The notes beneath the pieces are model-generated. The model worked only from the letters and a program-made list of their open reading frames with translations. It was not told the DNA's origin and did no database searches. The translations under genes and the position numbers were made by a program. A stretch of 64,000 bases of DNA from Phellopilus nigrolimitatus. Its lineage: Eukaryota > Basidiomycota > Agaricomycetes > Hymenochaetales > Hymenochaetaceae. Location: contig JAJOHG010000018.1 of the NCBI GenBank assembly GCA_021029095.1, positions 496,001 to 560,000 of the forward strand, in the 5' to 3' direction. Positions 23,806-36,500 of this stretch are shown piece after piece; position 1 is the stretch's first letter, and every line of letters begins with the position of its first letter.

Positions 23806-25100
23806 GTATGGTTGCTTTTCGGTGAGATCACGGAGTTCTACTTAGTACCGACATAGATCTGGACTTAGTGCTTACCTAGGTGCGGAATGAAAGCAGTTGT
23901 AATTTCTCAATACTGACTCGTTGCCGATCGGATTTTTCATAGTTGTTATCGAACCAGAGAATTATCGACGCGCTACGAGATTCAGCAAAAACGTCTGGCG
24001 TCCAGGCCACGTTTTTGCTGCAGAGATAGGGAATCGAGCCGTTTGTCCCTATGCCCAATGTGCGTGGTGATAATGCGCATGGTTTCTCTTAAGGTTTCTC
24101 AGAGGCAGCAGTGGTAAAGTTGCTTACATGAAACTTCTGAAACATTTTCAGCGAGAACAACGTGTACAAGCATAGAGACTAGCATCCCTTACATGATCCT
24201 CTTAGTGACTGCACTTATTCCTTCCTGTTTACGTCTAGATGAGTCACCTACCGATCCGTACGGCAGGCCTACGGGTTTCTAAGGTAAGAAAGAGCTGATA
24301 AGCTTAAACATCCCGTTGTGAGCTTTCCTTCGCCTGTCGATAGACTGTTGACGACAAATCAACTCATGCAATGAGATACCGGTAGGTCAGTTGCATCTTA
24401 TACTCGTAACCAATTCTCTCTTCCTCGGGAAGGCGTAAGCCGCCTTCTGTGTCCTTTTTCGCAATACCATTGCTGATTCCCTTCACAATTCTATTCTTGC
24501 TAGAATTTGCGACAGTTTTAGCTATTTATCTGATATTACTATCTGAAACCTATGTGAGTCACATAGGTTTCAGGCTGGTATAAAACCCTATAGCTTGTAG
24601 GTCCATTCTCTGATAAGTTCAAATTCCCGACACACGCGAAGTTTCGTACGCCGACAGACACCGTATGGCTCCGCTTCCGTGCCATCATTTGCTATGACAA
24701 ACAATATGATAGCTCCGTCAGAAGGTCCCAGGTACCATATCAAACCTTCACAGAATCTTTGCGGTCCGACTTGGTTGGACGATGATTCATGTCCGCGATA
24801 GTAGGGCATGATCACCAAATAATGGCGATGCTGGCTTTGAAAATACCATGATTTTTTTTTGATTTTTTTTCACTCGAGGAAAACGAGGAAAAGCGGTGTA
24901 TATACCCGTGTTATCTACTATGTGCGGTATTTAGACATTAATCTGTTTATCAGATTGAAAGACGTGGTATGTGGAGGGCGCCAAGCGGGTTTACCACGTG
25001 GGATTGCAGTGCAGCATTCTCAACGCTGAGGCTGTGTCGCGAAAAGTCATAACTTACAATAGAGTTGCTTGGAGGTTCAAACACTCCATCCAAATCCACC
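23806..25100. other. Intergenic region with a perfect 31-bp palindrome
   Basis: No gene is supported. It contains the palindrome at 24543-24573 and T-runs at 24850-24870. The rightmost 200 bp form the promoter side of the Zn2Cys6 gene. Confidence 0.4.
24543..24573. repeat. Perfect inverted repeat, 15-bp arms, 1-nt centre
   Basis: CTGAAACCTATGTGA (24543-24557) is followed by one G and its exact reverse complement (24559-24573). It would form a strong hairpin, or serve as a symmetric protein site. Confidence 0.85.
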
Positions 25101-28100
25101 ATGCCCCCGCTCGGAAGGAGTGCGTCTGAAGCGCGGAAAGGAAAGGATCGAGAGAGCACAGAGCACAGAAGGGCAAGAAGCGAGGTTGGATGTTCTGAGT
25201 GCAGACGGTATGTCCGATCGCTGTTTCATCGCAGATAGCCCTGGAAACCCCTTTTACTAAACTTTCATGCTTGCAGTTTGAAGTTGAGGTGCGATAATTC
25301 TGTGCGTATTTATACATTTCTTCTATTTCCAACCAGTTCATACTCGTTACTCCTGGGAAGAGAGTCGGTTGCTTTTCGGACCCGTCACCTGGCTTACTGA
25401 CGTACGCGTCGACTTATAGATCCCATGCAACGCGTGCACAAAAAGAGGGTGTCAGATCATCTGTTCGAATGGTATGTGCTGAGTCTCCAGAAGTCAGATG
25501 CCGAAGAGTATTTTTTAACTGGTCTGACTCGTTACCAAATTAAAGGCACTTTATCTTCTGGTCAGGAATCTAGGTGTGCAACTTTGGATTGTTCGCGTCT
25601 GTCATCCGCGCTTCATCTCCCATTCAGGTTCATACCTATAGATACCAAAAATGTACATCGCAAGTTGTTAGAGATGAGCAAACGCATCAGCCAACTTGAG
25701 GATGCCCTGAAGATTTCGCACGCAGCTATTTCAAATGCGCAGCATCCTTTACTATCGGCAGAGCTGCTCAAGATGAAGGCTGGTATATCTCCTCATCATA
25801 ACGATAAAAAATGGGGCAACGCAGTCGGCGACGAGCTAGATAAGGATATCATGAGCTCTTTTGGAGATTTGACAAACACGGAGCGAGATGGTGGCGGAGA
25901 CGTACGTCGCTTCTGCGTTTTTCATTCCGAAAATTGACATGAAAGAAATTCCAGGCATTTCTTGTTGTAAGCTTAACATAGAAACACATCTACTTACTTA
26001 ATCTCATTCAGACTACAGCAGCACATTGATCGGGATCCTCCGGCTCCCCCTGAGGACTCGGACGCCCAGTCTCAGCCTGCTTTGCCGTTCCAAGTGTCTC
26101 ATCTCAGCCGAAGCTTCCCATTCGGTCCTAGATACCTCCCCAAGCTCGAAATACAGCAGCTGATAGAGATGCGCCTTCCACTGTCCAATCGCGCGTCTTC
26201 GCTCTGCGAGTCCTATTTGGAGAGTATCTCGTGGTGGATTCGTCCCATCGACCGCAGCCAGCTTCTAGAGGAGCTCATGCCCACCGTGTATGGAAATCGA
26301 CGCGCGTCCTCCTCGATGCATGCGTCTGGGTCGAGCGAAGGGCAGAAAAAAACGGACCCGCACGACCTCGCAGCGTTGCTGATGGTATTCGCGATCGGTG
26401 CGGTAGGCGATTTCACACTCTCGCCCAACAATGAAGAGGCAGAACTATATTACCACCTTAGTCGCTCTGCACTCTGCCTAAATCCAGTATTCGATGGTGC
26501 TAGCTTGGCTTCAGTGCAGACGATAGCCCTTATGGGCGCGTATGATATGTTTTCATTTCGTAAGAAGTCGCTCGAGTCCACATGGAAGGTTTTGAACTTC
26601 GGGATGACACTGGCAACCAGTGTATGTATATATTCCCAAGATTGGAACTTCGCTGATTAACACTTAATTTAGATAGGGCTGCGTAAGTCATTTATCGTGA
26701 AATAGAAAGAAGATAATTTATGATTTTATTTCAAACCTTAGATCGAGATCCTACGCATTGGAAATTCGAGCCCAAAATGATTCAGCGCAGGAGGACTGTG
26801 TTCTGGGAACTGAGGAACTTAGATGCGTGGAAGGTGCGTCTTCTGCAAGTTAGTTTTTTCCACAACGATGCATGTAGCTCAATCGATAGTCAGTCCCTTG
26901 CTTCAGGAAGGCCTTCAACGATTGCTCCTGACGATGTTGACTGCGAGCTGCCCATTGATTCTGATGCCACATTGGACGAGGAAGGAAAAGAAGTCCCCAG
27001 CTGTGCGCAGATTTTCTTTTCCGAGTCCTTCGCTATCGCAGCTGATCTCATATGGCGAAATAGTCTGGAGATGGAAGCATCTTTTCCTCCGGGATGTGCT
27101 GAGCAAAATCGCCCAGAAACTTTGCTCTGCAAAGCCTCTTAAATACTCAGAGATACTGGAGCTAGACCAGAGTCTGCGGGAATTCGGGCCCATACACCTT
27201 TGCGATCAAGTAGCCTCAGCGATCGGAAATCGTGGGTATTCTGGCTCTGAGGGCACAAGAGCGTATTTGCAGCAATACTTGCTGAGCTTGCTAAAAGACA
27301 TGGGTATTACCACTTTATCTCTTTGCCTCATTCTATCTTCTTGAACATCATACCTAACGGAACTTTTGCTTTTAATGCTTTCGGTGTGCAGCTCTTCAAT
27401 TCCTGCATCGCAATTTCTTCGCGCGCGCTTTACTCGAGAACCCTGCAAATCCGATGCAAAGCGCATTCGCGCCATCCTTCATCGCCGCGTTCAACAGCGC
27501 GTACTCGTTGTTGCATGTCATACGCGAGCATTTCGATGTTATTTCGCATGTGATGTTGCGTTACTGGTCCGCTTGGACGCATTCCCTAACAGCCTGTGTT
27601 CGTGTCGTATCCTCACATCCCCGTATTTCTGGAGAGCTTTCAAGTAAAGAGAGTGGACAGCTGACATAGTGCAATTGACAGGTTATCATAGGCTCCGTCG
27701 CGGCTAGAGCGCCATCCTCGGATTTGGCTCCGCGAGCATACGTCGAACTCCTCCTTTCGTTAGACGTGTTTGCAAAAGCGCAGATGCACCCTGCTGTGCG
27801 GAACGGGCTGGTGAGTTTCTAACGTCTTCATAGCTCTGACACAGTGATCATACTATTTAACAACCCTTCTGTGAAATACTAGCCCGTTCTTCAGCGTCTG
27901 CGCGAAAGAGCGTACCGGGCACTTGTCGGTGTCGGGATCGACCCCGACACGATTCCGCGAGATACGGCATCTCCAGGGAGGCCCAATGGGCAGGCTAACG
28001 AACCAAGCAACACGAGCACTTCAATAACAAATGCATCTGCACCCATCACATCCATATCCTCGCCCTTTTCCACATTCAGTAGCACCCTACGTACAAACCC

Positions 28101-28890
28101 TGTGCATTCACCGACACACGCTCAGCCGTACGCTGGTCCTGTTGCGGGGTACGCTGCCGCGCCGTCCTCCGCAACTTACCCAGGTCTCGCGTCCGGGATC
28201 GATCACGGTCTAGTTGGGTATGCTGACTACCACCCCGAACAGGGAATAGGCACGATCGGGAGTGGGTATGTATACGATGGCCTTGTCGGAAGCGGGAGTC
28301 AATTACTTTCGTCCGGGTCGATGCAACCGCACCCAGGACCTCGCTCATTGCATTCTCATCCTCATTCCGCGCCGGGCACGTTTGCAGGCTCCTCTTCGCC
28401 CTTCACTCTCCAGCCGCAGGGCGCAGCATTGAGCTCGAGCTCGCTGCAAGATGCAAGTGGTACAAATGCCGACGCCAGCGCTAGTCCGGGTGTGAGCACC
28501 AGCACCGGCATGCATCGCACAGGTCTGGGTTACGCACATGCGTTTAATGTACAAGAGCCTGACTTCGCGGCGCTCATGGAGCTGGGTGCGCCGAGCTCGA
28601 ATGGGAGCGCGAGCTCGGGATCCCCGGAGTACCTCTGGGGCGCGCCACCCAACCAAGCTACCGAAGAAAGCAACGTGGATGGCAGTGCCAATCCAGGGGC
28701 GGCCAAGACAGGAGGAAGCTTCGATGTCGAGCTTGACGACCTCTTACAACAAATGAACGTACCTCTTCAGATGAGCGAGGTCGAGGCGAATCTAGGCCCC
28801 GCGGCGTGGGATTCAGTCATGCAGAATTTCACAGCCAGTGGGCAGGCCTCTGGACACGCTTACGAGTTTAACAGGCCTGAACATGGCTGA
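25101..28890 (+). CDS. Zn(II)2Cys6 transcription factor with fungal-specific middle homology region
   Basis: The N-terminal zinc cluster spans three exons. CSECRR ends exon 1 at a GTATGT donor near 25210, LKLRCDNS follows, and IPCNACTKRGCQIIC lies on the exon from about 25420. The pattern is C-x2-C-x6-C-x5-C-x2-C-x8-C with an extra Cys, a common basidiomycete form. A leucine-rich coiled segment follows (KLLEMSKRISQLEDALKIS), usually the dimerisation part. The fungal_trans domain (PF04082 type) fills 26080-27300, with ALLMVFAIGAVGDF, HLSRSALCLNP and RRRTVFWELRNLDAW, then GRPST before a conserved acidic block. The last exon (about 27885-28890) is a Gly/Ser/Pro/Tyr-rich C-terminus ending in an acidic amphipathic stretch (FDVELDDLLQQMNVPLQ), a likely activation domain. 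At least eight introns are needed, and the frame stays open when they are spliced. It resembles xylanase-regulator-type factors in layout, but its target genes cannot be read from sequence. Confidence 0.88.
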
Positions 28891-30217
28891 ATGTCCAGTA
28901 AGTTACATGTATTAACAAACAGGGGGAATGTTCATTAGATTATGCGGTGCCTGTAATCCGACCCGATTTTGCTTTCAGGCTCGTACGCACTTGAGCGAGC
29001 GAGCAACGATCCCGAGTGAAGATCGATTGTCTGGAGCAAAATTCATTAAGACTACTATATGTTCTATAAGAATCATCGAAACGTCAGGTTTCCGCGCGCG
29101 GGAGGCCGTACCCCCCGCCGTAGAACATGCCTTAGAACTTGAGGTACGGCGATAAGCACGCAATAACGACGTTCGATACGACTGGCGGCTGCGACCCTTG
29201 AGTGCGATACAGAACTGCGGTCGGTATGGTTTCCATTGGCACCCAGCTGCAATCACGTCTGGAGAAACGTTTGTCATGGTTCGGCTAACATTTGGAACAC
29301 TCGGCAGAATTTGGAATATTACCAATACTACCATATTCGGTCCCAGTGACCTTAAAGTTATATTTCGCTCCTGCAATCGCTGCAACCGCTCTCTGCAATC
29401 GCCTTTTTGACAAAGAACTGAGAGGGGATACGTAATACGAGAGCCAACCACATGGTATTTTCTCATCAATGCGCATTCAGAAATTTATATAGACATAGTT
29501 TTCGATTGTAATTACGATTTTTTCCCATTAAGAAGGAGCCTTGTCAGCAAACTGATTTATGTGCACGTGTCGGCAGGCTCGGCAGTTGTGATTTGATGAT
29601 CGGGACGTCACTGGATTCTGGCCCAGTTCTAGCGTTCTTCTCTCACGAGCTCATCGCTTATTGAATATCCTAACTACGACTGAACCAGTGCCAGTCGCAG
29701 TAAAATTCATCAAGTGTACAATTTGCTAAATCTTCCTGGGCGTGGGCGCTGACCTGTAATGTCCAATTATTTCTCACACGCATCTGCAACCCAAAGCTCG
29801 AAGGCGAAGAAAAACCCCACTTTACTCGGTAGTGGATAAGGCTAGCATCCAATAGAAGCTTCTAAAGCGGTTTCTGTGCTGGCGATCCATCGTGGCCATT
29901 CACAGGGTGAGATGATTTTCGACTACTTACTGGTAAAGTCTTTATGACAAGCGGATCGGCATCAGTTCGTCGGGGTGGGAGTCCCGATCTTCGAATGCCC
30001 GCGCGGTCTACGGATCTTTCGTTCTTGCCCACCTTTCTACCATAGACAAGTCTTTAATTGCTTGCATTCATCGTTCTTTCGCCCACCTCTTTCTTCGTCT
30101 CTCTCTGTAGGGCTCGTCGGGAAAAGTATCTGTCTTGAATCCGTGGGCAAGGACTTACGACCCTGGAGGATAGTAGCCCTTCGTGCGGGGCATCGCTCAC
30201 GCACACTGGTGGTCAAT
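28891..30217. other. Intergenic region, no supported gene
   Basis: A 164-codon minus-strand frame (28975-29469) lacks recognisable domains, so I do not call it. The stretch from about 30040 to 30217 is the promoter and leader side of the DUF6533 gene and has short C/T-rich runs. Confidence 0.4.
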
Positions 30218-32638
30218 ATGGACGTTTTCAATGGTGCGGATGAGGCATCAGCCTTTGAGGCGCTCCTGGTAGTATTGCGGAACGTCGAGATCTCGAAGGT
30301 GAGTTAGTTCCTGCAACTCTGAGGATCCAGCCACGCCTACTGACCTACATCCCTGTGCCTCAGTACGTTGCGGGTACGTGTATCGCTGATCTTAATGCAA
30401 TGTTATTTTAACAAAGCCCCGATTCTGAACACAGTTGCTACATTAACGATTTTCGTCAGTCCAATAGCCTGCTTTCATAAAATCTTGGCTTAATCAACTC
30501 TTTGCGGACACCCTATGAATTGGTCGTAATCTGCAGATATACGACTGGACCCTCACTATCGACGAAGAGGTTAACCTCATATGGCCGTCACAATGGGGCG
30601 CCCCCAAGCTTATGTACTTCCTCAACCGTTACGTCGCGTTCGGCGACCCCATTATGATCGTATACGGTGCGACACTCTCATGAGCAGAAGCTTCGGATTG
30701 GGAATCTCATTGTGAATATGCTTCTGAACATTGTAGTACTGTTGGTTGGTTCGGATGCTTCGGTATGTTAAGAATTATTCCCAACAGTATTCCTTTGTGA
30801 GTGCCGTATTTTACTAACATGAAGTTTTTAAATTACTAGTCATGTGTGAAAGTTTTCCAAACACTCGGAGGTACGCTTCTTATATTGATAACTGAATGCC
30901 CAGTGTCTGAGCTTACTGACAATTTACCCAGGGACATCCGCGTTTGGCTTCGTAACAGCAGAACGTACGTTTTCGCATGTATTCAATCACCATACCTTCT
31001 CTCCTTTCCCTCGCTACCTTTTCTCTTCAACTCTCTTCAATCGAAAAATTTGCATGCTTGAATTCTGCCTTCCCGCCGGTCTTTATTTCACACTCCGTTC
31101 AACCTTAACTCTCCTCCTGATAACTCTATTGTTTAACTTACCTCTGACATGCGACATGCACTAATGTTGGAATCGACCATTTCTACTGACAGTGATCCTC
31201 ATGATGCGTACATGGGCAATCTGGGAGCGTCGTACGTGGGTTACAGTCCTCTTGTTGATTCTATTTTTGGTGCGTCGCCTTTCCCTCTGCTCCTTTTTCT
31301 TGCATCGGATTTTGCGCGCCGCGAACAGAAAGAGCGTAGCGTGTCCTGCAGGCAGAACGTCTGGACTTCTGGAACGTGGAAGTCTGAAAGAGAAAAAGAT
31401 AGGAGAAATATGTAAAGACCGTTGAACTGAGCACTTGTTTTAATTCCGTAGGCCGCCGTCACCGTTGATGTCTTCGTTTTGTGGCGGTATTTAGGCGGCG
31501 TTTCCTGTACGTATTTCCGTTTTTCGCTTGGAAAAACAACTTCTTTTTTTCGCTTCTGACTTACCGGGAAATTTCTTCTCGTAGACGTCGTCAACCCCGT
31601 ATTTTCTAATGGCTGCTTCTTGGCGTTCAAGAACCGATTTGTATATGTGGACTTCATTCTCATCATTGTCACTGAAAGCGTGATGCTCGTGATGCTCGTG
31701 GCGAAGGCATTGCAGCACTGTATGCCCTTTTTCTCTCCTGGTATAATGTTTACTAAAGATCAGCCTTTTGTTCTCAACTCCGACCGTGGCTTTCGCGACC
31801 TGCTGAGCAGTCAAACACTCGCGGAGTACCCTCATGGTCCGCATGTTTAATGATGGGGTCATTTATTTTGCTTATATTCTACGTGCGTATCTTCCAGCTT
31901 CCTTCTGCCCCTCTTCTATTATAATTATTAACGTTATTTTTACAACGTCGCGGTTTCGGGTTTTGTTGTTGTCACTGTACCGCTTGTGCATTGATTGGAA
32001 ATAAAGTGACGTCTATTGCAAACCTGGTCTCGATCCTCGTTGCTCCTGTGCGTCTCTCTTTTCTAAAGACGCTCGTAGTTATTTATACGAAATTCAGGTA
32101 GAGATGCATAACTTTCTCATAATGTGCGTACTGTCTCGACTTTCATCTCCTATTCTCGGCTCAAGCCTGACCGAGGATGCGGTTCCACAGCACCCAGCGT
32201 GTGTTCCACAGCATCTTCTGCACGCGTGTGCTCTTACATATCCGTGGGGCATATACGAACAACTTGCTGCTGGCGTCGACCAGCGTGACGGACACGCAGA
32301 ACTCAGCGCCATTTGGCTCTGCAAACTACGCGTTCCGGAGCCCTACGGGCGCGGACAAGGGAGCGGGAGCTTCAGTCGGGACGTATGAACTCAGGTCCCG
32401 CGGGGACACGCGACTCAGTAGACAGGTGCTTGACGCCGGTGCGGATGCTGGGTGGGGACAAGGTCATGGATACGACAGCCCAAGAAGTCCAAGGAGCCCC
32501 GGTAGCAAGAGCACGCGGTTCAATCTCGCAGAGGGAGAGGGCGACGAGTCGGTATATAGCCCGCCGAGCGCGGTGTCAAATACATTTCCCTTTAGCGAGG
32601 AAAGGGAAACGGGGAGGCTCGGATCGCAACTGGAATAA
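30218..32638 (+). CDS. DUF6533 family seven-helix membrane protein
   Basis: The start ATG is 30218-30220. Many small exons are needed. The first join gives NVEISKYVAVATLTIF followed by IYDWTLTIDEEVNLIWPSQW, the hallmark of the DUF6533 N-terminal helix and loop, which is abundant in Agaricomycetes. Later blocks are CVKVFQTLG, TSAFGFVTAE, VILMMRTWAIWERRTWV with a following helix, AAVTVDVFVLWRYLGGVS, and VDFILIIVTESVMLVMLVAK. Then come HSRSTLMVRMFNDGVIYFAY and, close to the end of the membrane part, HSIFCTRVLLHIR. The Ser/Gly/Arg-rich cytoplasmic tail runs to the TAA at 32636-32638. The arrangement suggests seven helices. Family members are uncharacterised; a receptor-like role has been guessed from topology only. 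Confidence 0.82.
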
Positions 32639-33599
32639 TTCGTGCGTAGACGAAGCGGAATCGAAAAAAAAAAATCAGTCGTTCGTTACAAGGCGCGGCG
32701 CTGGCTGGCTATGTCTACTTTTACATTTACATCGTTTTAGTTTATGATCTTCCGCCTATGGAGTCCCCGTCGATGGGTGGTAGTTTTTCGAGCCTTCGAG
32801 CCGAAACTTCTTGAATTTATTCGGTATTCTTATTTCTTCGCGTTGATTTCTTTTTGATTATCTTTTTTCTTTTCTTTTCTGACATTTCTGACGTTCTTTG
32901 ATTATCTCCGCAACATTTATTGTCGCGATTACCTTCTTACCTTCTTTCTTTTCACCCACAAAATTTTAGACGAGTTGGATGTAGGATTTTGTAAATTTAT
33001 CCCCGTTGACTTCTCTTTTTACAACCACGATACCTGCGGAAGTCTAAAAATGCATGTATTTTTTCCACAGCTCAATCAAAAGAGTGAAATTGCAGAAATG
33101 TCGCGCCGCTGCGTTCATCAGACTCTGAGAGGCGACTACTACCCAGGCTGTTAAAAACGACGAGCTCGATCGTTGCGTCATCGACGTATCGTGTTTCTTA
33201 CATAACGCTACGTGTAATCGGTTACGCGCCTTCCAATGGCGAGGATAGCTCGGCCTTCACTTCTTGTAAAGAATCCTCAATGCATCTTGACGCTCGCCTC
33301 GTTCGCTTTCCTGGACGAAAAGAATCCTGCTATGCTTCTGTCCTAACTGTGGCAGAATTGCTTCCTACTTGCGCAATAGCCACTTTCATCGTAACCTTGT
33401 ACTCGGAACTACTATGAGTAGCTGAGGACTGCTTCGACTACTGTGCAATAGGTATAACATAGCCATCTCGACTTCTGGTGTATTGGTGCATCTCAGAATA
33501 CCTGTAATCCAAATACATATACAACTCCAGAGGACATACAAGAGAACTTACTGACTACCTTCAGATGCTTGTCCCCCTATAGTCGTTTCCTCTTCACTC
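32639..33599. other. Intergenic region, no gene seen
   Basis: The first part (32640-33000) is T-rich and looks like a 3' UTR. The remainder shows no open conserved frame. I searched it for a missing N-terminus of the RdRP and found none. Confidence 0.4.
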
Positions 33600-36500
33600 A
33601 TGTTGAACATCCCGCAATGTTTTGTCCATCACGCATGGGTCGAATGGGATTCATCAGGAAAAGGAATCATCACCCGCTCAGTACGGCAAACTGGCAACTC
33701 TTTCCGCGCTGCCCGTCTAATCGACAACCCGGATCGCTTTTTATTCATTGATTTTCCGCGTAAATCGGACGCAAACAACTTGCGCGACTATCTTATGGAA
33801 ATAATCAGGGATGGTGTCGTACTCGCGGGCAGAAGGTGAGTCGCTTTGCTCAAAAGGGTTGAAATGCGAAGGAAGATATGATTGATTTTGTGAATGCGCA
33901 GATTCACGTTCTTTGGCATCACAGAAACTGGCATCAAGGAAGGCCGGATCATTTGTTTTTACGAGGATAGCGAGTGGTCTGTAGAACGCGTGCTCAAAAT
34001 GTGCGGGAACCTCGAGAAAGTTTTCATCGATTACGGTCCTGGTAAATACGCGGCACGATTGGTCCTCTCGTTCTCGTCCACAATTGAAACCCTAAATGTC
34101 TGTTTTCCGGGTCTGAAACATGTGACACTTTCCTCACGACTTTGCAAATGATACAGGTCCAGGATAGTGAAACGCTTGAGATTCCTGACACCACTGCCGA
34201 CGACGACACTTTGACAACTGACGGTTGCGGCATCATTCGTGAAAGTACCGCTAAAGTTATTCGCAGGCAACTTCGCGTGGATTCCACGACCACAGGTTGG
34301 ACCTTTTCACAAACCGTTACAGGAACTCAGCTGATCTTGTTTGTAGCTTTTCAAATACGCAGAGGGGGGATCAAAGGCCTCCTCGTTGCATATTCCGACG
34401 AAGACTTCGATCACATTTGTAGGAAAGCGGACCCAGATTGTGAGCCCGACCGGTATGAGCTCTTGTACCGGCGGTCGATGCGCAAATATGACGGCGGTCC
34501 GACGGTCATTGATGTCAACAGAGTGTCGACCGCACCTCATAGATCAGGAGCGAAGCTAAACTACGGGCTCATTGTGCTTTTGATGACCCTTGGTATAAGC
34601 ATCGAGGTAAGTACGAGTAATGTCTATCTTAGGAGGACTAATGACGCAATGCTCACCATTCTGAACTTTCCATTCTGACACATTAGCCATTGGAATGTCT
34701 GCTCGAGCGACAGGTGCAAGACATTAGTGATATTAGCAACAATAGGCAACACGCACTGGCATATATTAAGAGCGATTTTGACGCGCAAGAGTCTGGTCGT
34801 AGTCAAGAGTGTTCGTCTAATGTTTTGTCCTGGTTAATTTTTTTGTTGTTCACCATACTCATATCACGACTTCGTTTACGGCTTTTAGTGCGGGAGATGC
34901 TGCTGGCCGGCCATGACATGACCGAGCCCTACCTGCAGTATATGATCCATAAATATCAGAACATGCTCTATGCCAGTTTACAGAGGAAATTCAGCATCAG
35001 TGTCTCGGTGCGTCTTTATGTTTTGAACCCAAGCTGTGTGCTATGATTTCCATCATGCACTCTTTTACATTGTGCTAAGAGGTTTTCGATCCTTAGAAAG
35101 CGTGCTATGTTTTTGGCGTCGTCGACGAACTGGATGTTTTGAAAGATAATGAGGTTTATGTCAATCTGCCAAGTACGGTTGGCATCTTGGAGGGGAATAT
35201 TCTCGTTGCTCGGTGATTTTGTTCCCTCGTTTGTCGTTTATTTAAACCCACTTACGAAGCCTGCCGTCATTCCAAAAATCATGGATAGAAATCCTGCCTA
35301 CCTGCCATCAGGTACCACCACAGTCATCTGTATCTTAAATCTCGCAGACTTAACCCTTATGTTTGCTCACAGACCTCAGGGTATTGGATGCCATCTGTTG
35401 TCCACGCCTGGCTTTCATCAAAAATTGCATTGGTACATACCCTCTACTTATCTACTCCAGTTATAATCCAATCGTTTGAATTGACTCGACACTTCCTCAG
35501 TTTTTCCACGCAAAGGCAGAACGTCAATCCCAAATCTAATGAGTGGAGGGTGAATCGTTTATCAGTATGTTGCATCGCGTAGCTTTTTTGACCATTTATA
35601 CTCCAGAGATCTGGACGGCGACAAATATTTCGTCTGCTGGGACCAGAGCATCATCCCGCGAGGTGCTCAAGAGCCGACACCTCAAGATCTCAAGTCACCT
35701 ATTGCGATTGACTCTACTGAGTCATCCTCGTCCTGGGCAGACTTAAGAACCGCGGCGGATATTCCACGTGCGCTGGTGGACACGTTCGTACAGTTGCACG
35801 GTAGCAAGATCCTTTCGCGCGCGGCGAACGAGTGGCAGAGTGTCGTAAAATGTTCGACTGGCCTTGCGAGCGCGACATATCCGAGGGAACTAGCGAGAAT
35901 CATCGCGGTCGCTCTGGTATGCAATATTGATATATGCTTCGCACCACTTTTTATCGTTTCTATACGTAACACTGGCTGACGCATTGTTCGATCACAGGAC
36001 ATGATGAAGACGGGTGCGGATTACAGACTCCTGAATATTCATTTCCAAAAGCTCAAGGTTCGGTATCGCCCCTCGATCAACGAGGACAACTCTAGTCCAC
36101 TCGAAGTCCTGCGCGATCAGATGCGAGAATATATTAACCTGATCAGGAGCGACTTTGTTGGGGGACGAAAGTTTGTATCTCTAAGCTACCGAGTCGACCC
36201 GGACTTGGTCAAGATTCGGGACAAGCATGAAGCTGACTGGAACGAACATTATACCGAGGGCCGGAACGTCATAATCACATTCTCACAGAAGCTCGAGAAC
36301 ACTCAGCCTTCCGGTCCTGAGCAGGAGACAGGTATGTATTTGACGTCCCTCGCCCTTTTTTGATTGAAGCCTATAATAAAGCCACTTCCCCTCGATTTAT
36401 AGAATACGAAGATTATAATGGGATCAGAGACGTACCGAACGATAAAGTGGTAAGGGAGTTTAGAGAAAGGTATTTCCAGCGTAAGGACATGTCTCGTATA

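Noticed and set aside
28975..29469. 164-codon minus-strand frame
   Set aside because: No domain, no splice partner and low-complexity Arg/Ser content; too weak to call.
33100..33599. Missing N-terminal exons of the RdRP
   Set aside because: All frames are interrupted and none resembles the region that precedes the polymerase core, so I did not extend the gene.
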